From positions 39,955,959 through 40,019,958 of the forward strand of contig CM075733.1 of assembly GCA_037974335.1 (NCBI GenBank): a stretch of DNA of 64,000 nucleotides, read 5' to 3'. The position numbers were made by a program, and so were the translations under genes. This DNA comes from Prionace glauca. Lineage: Eukaryota > Chordata > Chondrichthyes > Carcharhiniformes > Carcharhinidae. Below are positions 23,249 through 33,759 of this stretch, one piece after another; the stretch's first letter is position 1; each line of letters begins with the position of its first letter. The notes below the pieces were generated by a model, which was not told the origin of the DNA, ran no database searches, and worked only from the letters and a program-made list of their open reading frames with translations.

Positions 23249-23449
23249 AGCCTGAGTAGTAAAAAGTCTGACAACACCAGGTTTTAGTCCAACCGATTTA
23301 TTTGATAATATTCTCACAAGCAAGCAAGCAAGCTTGCTTGTGAGAATATTATCAAATAAATCGGTTGGACTAAAACCTGGTGTTGTCAGACTTTTTACTG
23401 TGTTTACGCCAGTCCAACGCCGGCATACCCACATCAAGCCTGAGTAGTA
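23249..23449. mobile_element. Penelope-derived foldback with perfect 68-bp inverted arms
   Basis: Arms 23258-23325 and 23332-23399 are exact reverse complements around a 6-nt centre (AAGCAA). Outside the right arm, 23400-23436 reads (minus strand) TGATGTGGGTATGCCGGCGT and GGACTGGCGTAAACAC, the head also found at 15319 and 56905. Direct repeats AGCCTGAGTAGTA flank it (23249-23261, 23437-23449); the last four bases of the left repeat may belong to the element. Confidence 0.85.
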
Positions 23450-24324
23450 CCAGCTTAGTTTTTTCTGAGCATAAATGACAATCAAATTTTATTTACAAAA
23501 ATGGAGCATAACAAATGTTTGCTTCTTCCAAGTGAAGACAGTAGAAAGTTGTTTTTCGCTGCTCTTTCCCTAATGGGTGAGCCTCCACTTGCTTAGTAGG
23601 GGAGCTGGTACTCTACGAGGCCCAGGGGGAGATCTATTGATGATCCTCTGTAGCCATCACAACAAGTTGGGAGAGGGGAAATCCAGTTGGAGATCCTGCT
23701 CCTGATTATAATCCCATGATTCCCACTGATAAACATGCATTTGAGTAAGTTGTTCCCTGTGAAATACAGGGGAATGGTGAATCATAAGATAATCCATGTC
23801 AGCTGGCATTCACTGTGTGGGTTTAACGGTAATTAGTAGGACATTGAGTGAGAAAAGAAAGATTACCAGTCCTCACAACAAGAGAAGCACATTACAAAGA
23901 CTAGTTCCTACTGCACAGGGAATTCCTGTAACTTTTGTAATGTTTTCAGCTTCTGTCCTACCTTTTATTGATAATTTTGCAAATGCTAAGCTGATTCCAG
24001 GTCAGCTTTTAAAAATGTTCATCTAAAAAGACATTTTCAAAGACACAAATTCTGCAATGCGTTTCTTGGGCTTCCTCTAGATTTGTGTTCCTTTATTCCC
24101 CCACAAAAGCTTTAGTTGTACTGTGTTATGTTAACCCCCTGTCTTGTCTGGTAAAAAAAATTCTAAACTAAAAAGTTAAATTAAAAAAAACAAAGCTGGT
24201 AAGATATTTTCTCCTCCTTATTTATTAAAAAAAAACGCCTTGCTTTATAGGGATATAAGGATAGTGGCAGTGATTAGAATCGGGATGTCAATGTAATGTT
24301 TGGGATGGGGGATTGACGGGTCAA

Positions 24325-24608
24325 GATAAAGTTTTAAAGTTTAATTATTAGTCACAAGTAGGCTTACATTAACACTGCAATGAATTTACTGTGAAGATCC
24401 CCTAGTTGCCACACTCCAGCACCTGTTCAGGTACACTGAGGGAGAATTTAGCATGGCAAGTACACCTAAACTGGACTGTGGCAGGAAACTGGAGACCCAG
24501 AGGAAACCCACACAGACACGGGGAGAACATGCAGATTCCACACAGAAAGTAACCCAGACGGGAATTGAACTTGGATCCCTGGCACTGTGACAGAGCAGTG
24601 CTAAAGGG
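24325..24608 (-). repeat. SINE A, subtype 2 tail
   Basis: Antisense copy: GTCACAAGTAGGCTTACATT, AACACTGCAATGAATTTACTG, CTGAGGGAGAATTTAGCATG, through CACACAGACACGGGGAGAAC to the tRNA-like head at about 24608. It abuts the minisatellite to its right. Confidence 0.85.
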
Positions 24609-24639
24609 TGAAGGATGAGAAACTCAAGGTAGCAATTGG

Positions 24640-25480
24640 ACAGGGGATGGGGGTGGTGGGGGCTTGAGGCAATGATGGGCATGGTGAGGATTTGAGATAA
24701 TGTTGGGGATGGTGGGGTTTGAAATAGTGATGGGACGGGGGATAGGGAGTTTGAGACAATGATGGAATAGGGGATGGTGGGGGTTTGAGACAGTGATGAG
24801 GACAATAGGGATTTGAGATAGTGATGGGGGTTAGGGGGTTTGAGACAATGATGGAATAGGGGATGGTGGGGGTTTGAGACAGTGATGGGAGAGGGGATGG
24901 TGGGGATTGAGGTAGTGATGGGGGATAGGGAGTTTGAGACAGTGATAGGATAGGGCATGTGATGGGAGTTTGAGACAGTGAAGTGGGTGGGGGTGAGTTG
25001 AGACAGTGATGGGGATGGTGGGGATTTGAGACAGTGATGGGGATGGTGGGGATTTGAGATAGTGATGGGGATGGTGGGGATTTGAGACAGTGATGGGGAT
25101 GGTGGGGATTTGAGACAGTGATGGGGATGGTGGGGATTTGAGACAGTGATGGGGATGGTGGGGATTTGAGACAGTGATGGGGATGGTGGGGATTTGAGAC
25201 AGTGATGGGGATGGTGGGGATTTGAGACAGTGATGGGAATGGTGGGGATTTGAGACAGTGATAGGGATGGTGGGGATTTGAGGCAGTGACGGGGATGGTG
25301 GGGATTTGAGACAGTGATGGGGATGGTGGGGATTTGAGGCAGTGATGGGAATGGTGGGGATTTGAGGCAGTGATGGGGATGCTGGGGATTTGAGACAGTG
25401 ACGGGGATGGTGGGGATTTGAGGCAGTGATGGGGATGGTGGGGATTTGAGATAGTGATAGAAAGGGGGATATGGGGTTTG
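24640..25480. repeat. 28-bp minisatellite, G-rich strand plus
   Basis: The unit TTTGAGACAGTGATGGGGAT + GGTGGGGA (28 bp) is repeated with few changes from about 25005 to 25460 (around 16 units). A looser array of related units of variable length runs from 24640 to 25000. Each unit contributes two G4 runs and shorter G runs on the plus strand, which is the template strand for IGSF3. A 190-codon open frame on the minus strand is a by-product of the periodicity. Confidence 0.93.
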
Positions 25481-26567
25481 AGACAGTGGCTAGGATAGGG
25501 CTGGTGGTGGCTATTGGAGGTTGGTTGTGGCCCCTGTTACAGAGCTGGGAGAAACACTTTTGTACCTTCTAATTCCAAGCTGAGGTCACCACTTCCTTTT
25601 TAGAAATGCACTTCTTGGCTGCAACTGTAAATTGGTTCCTTTAAAGATCCACTGATTTCCAGAATGGAGACCTGGTTTTCCTGAATACAGTTAGCCCAGC
25701 ACCAGCTGTGTTCAAGGCAACTAATCCGTTAAAAGTACACCAAATAGGCGTCTTGCTGCTTAGTTACATGTGCCAATGGCAAACATCGGCTTCTGGTGCA
25801 GAAACTGGATGAATCTTTTTATATATATCAGTAACAACTTCCTACTTTAGAGGATGCTTTGGTGTCAACTTTACATCTGTAAATGCTGCCATTTTATCAG
25901 ATTTCTGAGCCCATCAGTGTATTGGAAACTGCGATGTCTCTCATCCCCTTTCTTCTCTGCAGTGTGTTTCTAATATGCTGAGCTCGTGCATTACTTTGGA
26001 GGAAAATGTCTTCAGATCAAAATAAGACCCATTCAGCGTCATGAATAAACATGCGTTATGTTAAAGATGATTTGAAAATATTTGAGGCATGCCTCAGAAT
26101 ATCTAACGAAAACGATTGAAGATCTTAAAGTTAAAAGACAAATCCACCATTCCAAGTGATTCTGGAGTGACTGAGGGAAGAACACTCATTGCTACTACAG
26201 CGCAGTGATTCTAATTAGTGCTGTGAAAGAACAGCCAGAACATTAATGGCCATCGGCTCCATTCAATCCCACTTGCAAGAAATGAGCTTTGGCACAAAGA
26301 TGACTCAAGGACCTCAAGGGACAGCTATGTTTGACACTAAAGTAGATGATGGAAATGGGAATGAATGGAAAGAGAGAGATGAAATCTAAGAAAGACAGAG
26401 TCTAACCAACTCATAAAAATTAAGGTTTGATGTTATTTTTAAAGAAACCTTTTTACAGCAGTAAAGGAAAGATAACTGGATGGCATTCACTGATGCAGTG
26501 CAAATGAACCAATGTCATCTATGTGAAGTAGTAATCTTCTGAAACAAATTGTCTTTTTATGAAGATA

Positions 26568-26795
26568 ACAGAGGGTGGTGAGAGTCTGGAACAAGTACTA
26601 GTAGAGGCGGGTACAATTTTGCCTTTTAAAAAGCATTCAGGCAGTTACAAGGGTAGGATGGGTATAGAGGGATATGGGTCAAATGCAGGCAAGTGAGACT
26701 AGCTTAATGGTTAAAAAAAAGGCAGCATGGACAAGTAGGGCTGAAGGGTCAGTTTTCATGCTGTAAATCGTTAGAAGTCTATGAAGGAAAAACAT
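26568..26795 (+). mobile_element. CR1-like LINE, 3' tail
   Basis: GAGGGTGGTGAGAGTCTGGA, GGGTATAGAGGGATATGGGT, and GGCAGCATGGACAAGTAGGG with a closing TGCTGTAAATC. It is of the same family as 55725-55865. Confidence 0.75.
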
Positions 26796-26799
26796 ACAG

Positions 26800-27345
26800 G
26801 CGTGTTCAATCAACAAAGACACGGGGAAATTCTCCCATTCTGACTTGCTAATGTTTTGGTGGGTCGGGTCAGGAGATGCACATGTACACTGATTCGTGGG
26901 ATTCATGCGTGCGTTCCCGAGACATGCGCATCTCCCACCTCCCGAAATCGGCATGGTCGGGACCATGCTGGAAACCGACAGGAAGACCAGGTTAGTAATT
27001 TTAATCCATTTTTAATGTTATTTAAATGTCATTATCGGGCCTGGGACTGAATTCTCCAGGACCGATAGCATCTCCTACCCCACCAGCAGTATTTCACTCC
27101 AGTAAGCTTCAGATTAACTCCCCACTTTCGAGGAACAAGGTGAGACCCCACTGGAGTGAAGGGGGGGGTTGCAGTCAGGTCTCCCAGGAGGTCAGGTTGT
27201 GGGGAGTTGGTCCCCCTGGGCACGGGCACCCTAGCAGTGTTAGTCTGTGCCAATGCACTGCTCAAGTGGCAAGTGCCAATGGCCAGGGGTACCTTGACAT
27301 TGCCAGTGGGCATCAGGCAGTGCCATGGGGGTGGGGCAGGGCCTA
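26800..27345. repeat. GC-rich repeat related to 31085-32110
   Basis: This shares with 31085-32110, in the same order, an AATTCTCCCATT start, GGCGGGTC/GGTGGGTCGGG, GAAACCRRCAGGA, TTTTTAATGTTATTTAAATG-like, ATTATCGGGCC, AGTATTTCACTCCAGT-like, a CACTGGAGTGAA block, and a GGCAGTGCCA region. Two copies of one family, class unknown. Confidence 0.65.
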
Positions 27346-27349
27346 CTCA

Positions 27350-27592
27350 CAAATCTCACAACACCAGGTTAAAGTCCACTCACATTGTCTGGACCTTTAA
27401 GATTTGATTACCTGTAAAGACTTGCATTCCAACCATTATTTTGTAAATTGAGTTTGTGTCTTTATATGCCCTTTTTATGAACACAACTCCCACTCACCTA
27501 ATGAAGGGGCAGCACTCCAAAAGCTTGTGGCTTGCACTATCAAATAAACCTGCAGGACTTTAACCTGGTGTTGTGAGACTTCTTACTTCACA
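27350..27592 (+). mobile_element. Penelope-like 3' end with inverted terminal copy
   Basis: It begins with TCTCACAACACCAGGTTAAA (27353) and ends with the reverse complement of that end, GGACTTTAACCTGGTGTTGTGAGA (27555-27578). The middle (ACCTGTAAAGACTTGCATTC, AATTGAGTTTGTGTCTTTAT, CTAATGAAGGGGCAGCACTC) is the 3' untranslated region also present at 57150-57300. Confidence 0.75.
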
Positions 27593-27593
27593 A

Positions 27594-29512
27594 AGGAAGA
27601 CATGAATAATGTAACAGAAGTTCTAAGAAACATAAGTTTTAGTAAGGAGCTGAAGGAAATCAATATTAGTAGAGAAATGATTTTGGAGTAATTAATGGGA
27701 TTGAAAGCAGATGAATCTCTAGGGCCTGATCATCTTCATCCCAGAGTACTTAAGAAAGTGGTCCATTGGTAATCATTTTCCAAAATTCTTTGGACTTGTG
27801 AATGGTTCCTACAGATTTAGGGTAGCTCAGCCCAGTATTCAAAAAGGGAGGTAGAGGGAAATATAGACCAGTGAGCCTAATGTCAGTACTGCGGAAGTTG
27901 CTAGAATCCATTTTCCAGGATTTCATAGCTCAGCATTTGGAAAGCAGTGGCATAATCAGACAAAGTCAGCATGGATTTACAAAAGGGAAATGCTTGACAA
28001 ATCTACTGGAATTCTTTGAGGATGTAACTAGTAAAGTTGGCCAGGGAGAACCAGTTTATTTAAACTTTGAGAAGGCTTTCGACAAAGTCTCACATAAAAA
28101 ATTACCATGTAAAGTTAAAGCGCCTGGGATTGCGGGTAGTGCCTTGAAATGGATAGAAAGCCAGTTAACAGATAGGAAGCAAGGAGTTATATAAATGGGT
28201 ACTTTTCCAATTGGCAGGCAATGATTAATGGGGCATTGCAGGAACCTGTGCTAGGGCCCCAAATGTTCACATTACATATATTGAAGATTTGGATGAGGAA
28301 ACTAAATGTATTATCTCCTAATTTGCAGGTGATACAAAGTTGGTCAGGAAGTAAGTTGTGAGAAGGATGCAGAGATGCTTCAGCATGATTTGGAAGGCTG
28401 AGTAAGTGGGCATATGAATGGCAGATGCAGTATAATGTGGATAAATGTGAGGTTATCCACTTCAATAGCAGAAAATAGGAAGACAGATTATTATTTGATT
28501 GGATTTAAATTGAGAGACGTGGATACTCAGCAAGACCTTGTGTCCTCGTACACCAGTCACTAAAAGTAAGTGCACATGCACAACAGGCAGTAAAGAACGC
28601 AAATGTTGGCCTTCTTAGTGAGAGGATTTGTGTATAAGGATGGGATGTTTCACTGCAATTGTATAGGGAATTGGTGAGGCTGCACCTGGAGTATTGTGTG
28701 CAGTTTTGGTGTCCTTATCTGAAGAAGGGTGTTTGTGCTACAGAGGGAGTACAGCGAAGGTTGACCAGGCTGATTCCTAGGATGGCAGGATTGTCATATG
28801 AGGAGACACTAAATCGGTTAGAATTATATTAATTGGAGTTTAGAAAAGTGAGAGGGGATCTCATAGAAACTTATAAAGTTTAATAGGATTAAACAAGGTA
28901 GATTCAGAAAGAATCTTCCCAACATTTGGGAGTGACATAGTGGGACTGTGGTTAGCACTGCTACCTCACAACACCAGGGACCCAGGTTTGATTCCTGGCT
29001 TGGGTCTCTGTCTGTGCAGCATCTGCACATTCTCCCCGTGTCTGCATGGGTTTCTTCCAGGTGCTCCTGTTCCCTCCCACAGTCCGAAAGACATTACATG
29101 TTAAATTCTCCCTCAGTGCTCCTGAACTGATGTGATGACTGTGGGATTTTCACAGTAACTTCATTGTTACTGCGTTAATGTAAGCCTACTTGTGACACTA
29201 ATAAATAAACTTTAAAACAATGGTGGGGAGTCCAAAACTAGTGGTCACAGGACTGAGATGAGGAGAAATTTCTTCACTCAGAGAGTGGTGAATTTGTGAA
29301 ATTCACTATAACAGAAAGTAGTTGAGGCTAAAATATATGTGTTCATTTAGGAATTAGATATAGCTCTTGGGGCGAAAGGGGTCAAGGGATATGGGGGGGG
29401 GGGGCAGGTGTGGTAATGGAGATCAGGCTGTTGAACCATGATCATAATGATGGCAGAGCAGGCTCAAATGGAAAAATGGCCTACTGCTGCTTCTATTTTC
29501 TATGTTTTTTAT
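27594..29512 (+). mobile_element. CR1-clade LINE, interrupted by a SINE
   Basis: Frames contain GPDHLHPRVLKK, SLMSVLRKLLESIFQDFIAQ, SQHGFTKGKCLTNLLEFFED, VYLNFEKAFDKVSHKKL (catalytic motif region, with N where Asp is usual) and later WIESQLTDRK. Coding remnants continue in other frames to about 28925. A SINE A occupies 28935-29217, after which the LINE tail resumes (CACAGGACTGAGATGAGGAG to ATGGCCTACTGCTGCTTCTA). It is old, with several frame changes. Confidence 0.8.
28935..29217 (+). repeat. SINE A subtype 2, inside a CR1-like LINE
   Basis: From GACATAGTGGGACTGTGGTT through GGTTTGATTCCTGGCTTGGG and TTCTCCCTCAGTGCTCCTGA to GTAAGCCTACTTGTGACACT and AATAAATAAAC. LINE sequence lies on both sides in the same orientation. 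Confidence 0.85.
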
Positions 29513-30133
29513 GTATGCATCCCCATGTTGGGTAATCACTGGACCAGCCTTAGAATCCCATACAACAACCTGCAAAGGCTCACTGTCAAGATTCACAATT
29601 GCTTAATGAATCTCTCTGGGCAAGATACCATAGTGCAATCCAGCACCAGACAAACTACTTCAGCAAGGAATGGACACCTTCAAGCCAGAGGAGAAGAAAG
29701 ATCTGTCATAAGTAAATGATACATATTTAAACTGCACATTGCCAATCAATGCGTCAGTTCAATAAATGTGTGTGTAGGTGAAAAGCAGCAAATTCAGACA
29801 GCTGAATTTCTTAAAATTGAAAGATTAAAGCACAGTGTTCCTCAGTAATCATAAGGAGATTGCCGCTTAAAATTTAATAAGAATTCTTGCAACTCACATT
29901 AGTCTATCCAAATACTGTAAAGCAAAATATTCTGGGCTGTAAGCTAATAAGGCATTAAGCAAATTGCTTAGGAACTTAAGTCGCTTGTTCAACCGCAAAG
30001 AATTGAAAAGGGCGACTAAAGGATGAGATTACAGATCGACAGACATATTAATGTATTGAACAGAGACATTTGTTTGGTTAACCAGACTGACAGTTATACT
30101 TTACTTGTGTTGACCGAGTGAGCCTTCACTTAC

Positions 30134-30535
30134 CGGGGGGTTTAACCTTCACCTCCAGAATATTTGAAGATTTATTGGTTTTCTTCACCCACTGGTGCAT
30201 CTGGTTTTGGTGCCACAATTCAGCGATGCACTGATATTTCCCTGCCTCCAAGTCACTGGCTTTGGAGATGACCAGACGGACAATATTGGACATTGTCTTT
30301 ATTATCATTGTTTTATTTGCGAAATCAGTCGCCTTGTCCCCCCAAGAAATGGATGTGTCATGTGCAAAGGTGATAATGTCATAGTTGTTCCTCGATCCAG
30401 CTGGCTGGAATTTCCACTTTACAGCGACTGACACGCGGGAAGGATAGATGGGTCTGATGAAACACTGGAGCTCAAATGCATTGTTGTAGATCACGGATGG
30501 TGTTCGTGTTATCGCAGTAACACTGAAGCCTGTTT
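30134..30535 (-). CDS. IGSF3: IGSF3 exon encoding Ig V-type domain 5
   Basis: This exon is 402 nt (134 codons), phase 1 at both ends. The acceptor is GGATTACTTCACAG and the donor is G|GTAAGTG. The split codon gives Glu, so the junction reads PL-ETGFSVTAITRTPSV against human AL-EMGFAVTAISRTPGV, one of the clearest matches in the gene. Core residues are Cys25, Trp41 (VKWKFQPAG, human VTWRFQPVG) and Cys103 in EAGKYQC, followed by AELW at 105-108, the same variant of the EWI motif as in human domain 5. Sequons are NKT and NKS. A second AG six bases into the exon would also be in frame, but it would remove the ET that matches human EM. The next intron is the longest here, 29,576 bp. Confidence 0.94.
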
Positions 30536-31084
30536 CTGTGAAGTAATCCAAAAAAAACTTAGTGTCAATTTAGATGATCTAAACAAAACTTCCCAAAAAT
30601 TGTTACATCATAGAAGGTTTCCAGGATCTTTTCCTGCTCAACCTTCTCCTTCCTGAAGGCACCCACTCATACAGGGGTATTGTTTCAGAGATATTGCCCA
30701 CCCTCTAATATCTTAGCTGTGTGACCAATCTTTGTATGTAAACTCAGCCATTGGATCTTATTTGACCATGGGAACATCTTAGTTTAGCCAAGTTAGATTT
30801 TGGATTATCAAATTATATACAATCTGTTGATTTGGTTACAATATTTCCATCTCCAGGAATTCCACATCACCTTGGAAGCACCTCTGAAAGATTATAACAA
30901 ACACGAACAAACACCGCCATACCCCGACTCCCCCCATAACCTCATGGATGATCGAGTCCAAGCACAAATCTATTCTAATCCCATTTCCAATATTTGGTCC
31001 ATAGCCTTTAGTTAGTCATGTAACAGCTATCAAGCATGGACTAGGCCATATTTGTATCAAAAGCTAAAGACAGTGAGTACCTCA

Positions 31085-32110
31085 ACTTAGCAAACAACGT
31101 GGAGACAATTCTCCCATTATGACCCACAAATTTTCTGGCGGGTCCAGGTCAGGGGAACTGTGCATGCTGGCCATTTCACGGGAATCGTGCATGTGTCCCC
31201 CTATTTGGTGAATTCACGCGTGTGTCTCCCAGAGCCGGAGAACAACCGCAGTTGCAACCATGTCGGAAACCAGCAGGATGAGAAGTAAATGATTTAAACA
31301 TACTTTTAATGTATTTTAAATCCATTTTAAATGTGATTATCGGGCCCAGCATGGAACTTGCCGAGCTCAATAGCATCCCCCACGCTGCCAGGAGTATTTC
31401 ACTACAGTGGGGTTTAAAGTACCTCCCCATGTTCGGGGACCTTAGCAGAAGACCTCACCGGAGTGAAAGGAGGCACGATTGGGGCCTCCCAGGGGGTCGG
31501 GTGACAGGGGATGTGGAGGGGGAGGTGCCCCCTGGCCATGGGTACCCAAGGCAGTGCCAGCCTGTGCCCCTATGCCCGGGGGCAACTTGCCACTGCCCAC
31601 CAAGCATAGGGCAATGCCAAGGGATGGGGCCAGGGTCAGGCCTAGGGGGCGATCAGTGGGGGTGGGGGATTCCGCTGCTACTCTGATTGGAATCGGTCGG
31701 GGCTGGAGGGAGGCCAGTGATCGAGGCGGAACGGGGGGCGGGGGTGGTCTGCCGAGGAGGGGGGATCAGTGGGGCAGTCCGGGATGGAGGGGGTGGGTTG
31801 AGGCTGTCCCAGGAATGCTGGGGGTTGCCGTAATCGGGCCTCCTTAATCGGATCTGGAGGGGCGACAGTGCGAGTCAGGCCAGCAAACAGGGAGACTGAC
31901 AGATTGAGGTCACTGCACATGCACAGAGTTCTGAAACTGTCAGACTCTGGCACAAATAGGTCCCACCCTTCCCCTGGATTTTAAGCGAGATTCACGATTG
32001 TGATCTCTGCGTTTCACAGAGTGTGGGAGATTCAGTTCTGAAGTTGAACTGGAAAAACGATCAGGATTAAGACCTGTTTTCTCGTCAGTTCAGTGCTTTT
32101 GAGAGAATCA
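31085..32110. repeat. GC-rich repeat related to 26800-27345
   Basis: The same ordered blocks as 26800-27345, continuing about 600 bp further with GGGGGCGATCAGTGGGGGTG and similar. The two overlapping open frames on the plus strand (31309-31847) are low-complexity Gly/Pro/Arg strings explained by composition. Confidence 0.6.
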
Positions 32111-32374
32111 CCCACTGTATGTGAGTGAGCTAGCATTGTTCTCCTTATTACAGTATAGCTCAACAGCTAGTTTCCACCAGTTGGAGGTGCAGAGTTTCAG
32201 AAGATGCTTGCCAGTCTCTCCACAACTCAATCTGCTGGATCGAATCCAATGAGCTCCTCACATTGAAAATATCATGCTACATTTATTTTTAACTCCCCAG
32301 TATCCTCCTCCCCATTACATATTTCATAAGTTGAGATTCCAGCATTACTACTTTGTTTCATCAATACCGCAATT

Positions 32375-33225
32375 ACATAGAACATAGAACATTACAGCAC
32401 AAACAGGCCCTTCGGCCCTCGAGTTGCGCCGATCGCATCAACCCCACCAATCTATAGACCTATCTATAACCCCCAATCCCATTAAACCCCATTTACTCAT
32501 CCAGAAGTCTTTTAAAAGACCCCAGTGAGTTCGCCTCCACCACCGACGACGGCAGCCGATTCCAATCACTCACTACCCTCTGAGTGAAAAACTTACCCCT
32601 AACATCACCTCTGTACTTCCCTCCCCGCACCTTAAATCTGTGTCCTCTCGTAGCGACCATTTCAACCCGGGGAAATAGCCTCTGAGAGTCCACCCTATCT
32701 ATTCCTCTCAACATTTTATAAACTTCTATCAGGTCGCCTCTCAACCTTCGCCTCTCCAGGGAAAAGAGTCCCAGCTCCCTCAACCTATCTTCATAAGGCA
32801 TGCCTCCCAGTCCAGGCAACATCCTTGTAAATCTCCTCTGCACCCTTTCAATAGCTTCTACGTCTTTCCTATAGTGAGGCGACCAGAACTGCGCACAGTA
32901 CTCCAAATGAGGCCTGACGAGGGTCCTGTAAAGTTGCAGCATTACCTCCCGACTCCTAAACTCAATCCCTCGATTAATGAAGGCCAGTACACCATACGCC
33001 TTCTTGACCACCTCCTCCACCTGCGAGGCCGATTTAAGAGTCCTGTGAACCCGGACCCCGAGATCCTTCTGCTCTTCAACGCTACTAAGACCCCTGCCCT
33101 TAATAGTGTACTCGTTCATCCCGTTGGTTCTGCCGAAATGGACTACTACACATTTATCCGCGTTGAAGTCCATCTGCCACTTCTCCGCCCATTCCTGCAT
33201 CCTATCTATGTCCTGCTGCAACTTT
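32375..33225 (-). mobile_element. CR1-like LINE, 3' part (family c)
   Basis: A 242-codon frame runs from MQQDIDRMQEWAEKWQMDF to LGSFKRLLDE, covering the post-catalytic part of the reverse transcriptase: VHFGRTN, DLGVRVHRTLKS, YGVLAFINRG, LVRPHLEYCAQFWSPHYRKD, RRLRGDLIEVYKM. The tail on the plus strand side is ACATAGAACATTACAGCACA. The frame is uninterrupted, so the copy is fairly young; its 5' end is truncated. Confidence 0.9.
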
Positions 33226-33357
33226 TGACATTACCACAACATATCCAGTGTTAATCCAGTCCACAAGAAAATGCTCCTTTTAAATAATCAGGCAGGAAGT
33301 AGACTGGCACACGGAAACAATTTACAGTCCTCGGACTTTTCTGATGCAAGTACTTAC

Positions 33358-33759
33358 CCAGCGGTGTTACCGTCGCTACAATACGAGCAGACTTCTCTCC
33401 GATTCGTTGCCAATCTCCACCCACATTCATGATCCATTCACCCATTGTACAAACGTATTCACCATCGTCCAACATCGCCGAGTTATGCAGCTGCAGCACA
33501 AAAGAATCTGGCCGCGGTTTGGTCAGCCTGACATCTCCGTTAGCGACACGCTTACGGTACAGTGTGCCAATGACCTGAGTGCTGTCCTGTTCCAAGCTGA
33601 TAATATCAGTGACCTGTTTCTGTTTGTTGATCAATTGCCAAGTGACAGAAAGGCGACTGTGGCTCCTGACGGCCGAGCGAACCTCACAGTTGAACTGGAG
33701 CGAGTTGCCCTCCAAAACCTTGGTAGTGTTACTGGTAATTGTTGTACTCAGGCTACTTT
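33358..33759 (-). CDS. IGSF3: IGSF3 exon encoding Ig V-type domain 4
   Basis: This exon is 402 nt (134 codons), phase 1 at both ends. The acceptor is TTTGTTTCCTGCAG and the donor is G|GTAAGTA. The split codon with the domain-3 exon is A|AA (Lys), so the junction reads QPI-KSSLSTT, matching human LPL-KSSISVE. Core residues are Cys25, Trp41 (VTWQL, human VIWQL) and Cys104 in DDGEYVC, followed by EWI at 108-110 and GDWQRIGEK (human GEWQIVGER). One sequon (NTT) sits near the N-terminus. Neighbouring introns are 6,564 bp upstream and 2,822 bp downstream. A LINE 3' end lies about 130 bp downstream of the donor (33225 and below), but the exon itself is intact. Confidence 0.93.

Larger units (their letters stand above)
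558..30133 (-). other. IGSF3 intron between domains 5 and 6 (29.6 kb)
   Basis: This is bounded by the GTAAGTG donor of the domain-5 exon and the TTCTTCACAG acceptor of the domain-6 exon. It is filled with SINEs, LINE fragments, Penelope-derived foldbacks, two minisatellites, a tRNA-Val pseudogene and a U2 fragment, each listed separately. Unique-looking stretches in which I see no gene or recognisable repeat are about 1040-1590, 2420-3780, 4110-5030, 5375-6125, 6530-7920, 8386-9530, 9796-10200, 10960-11180, 11970-12740, 13140-13680, 14466-15305, 16080-16790, 17290-18080, 18910-19540, 22260-23245, 23450-24325, 25480-26565 and 29515-30133. The ORFs in these stretches are short and match nothing I know. 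Confidence 0.85.
30536..33357 (-). other. IGSF3 intron between domains 4 and 5 (2.8 kb)
   Basis: This intron runs from the G|GTAAGTA donor at 33357 to the acceptor ending at 30536. It holds a CR1-like LINE 3' fragment (32375-33225) and a GC-rich repeat (about 31085-32110). I see nothing in 30536-31085 or 32110-32370. Confidence 0.88.

Noticed and set aside
24386-24958. Minus-strand ORF of 190 codons with repeated PITVSNS-like units
   Set aside because: Produced by minisatellite units plus an antisense SINE; no independent support.
31309-31847. Two plus-strand ORFs of about 120 codons rich in Gly, Pro and Arg
   Set aside because: They lie in a GC-rich repeat also present at 26800-27345 without conserved frame.
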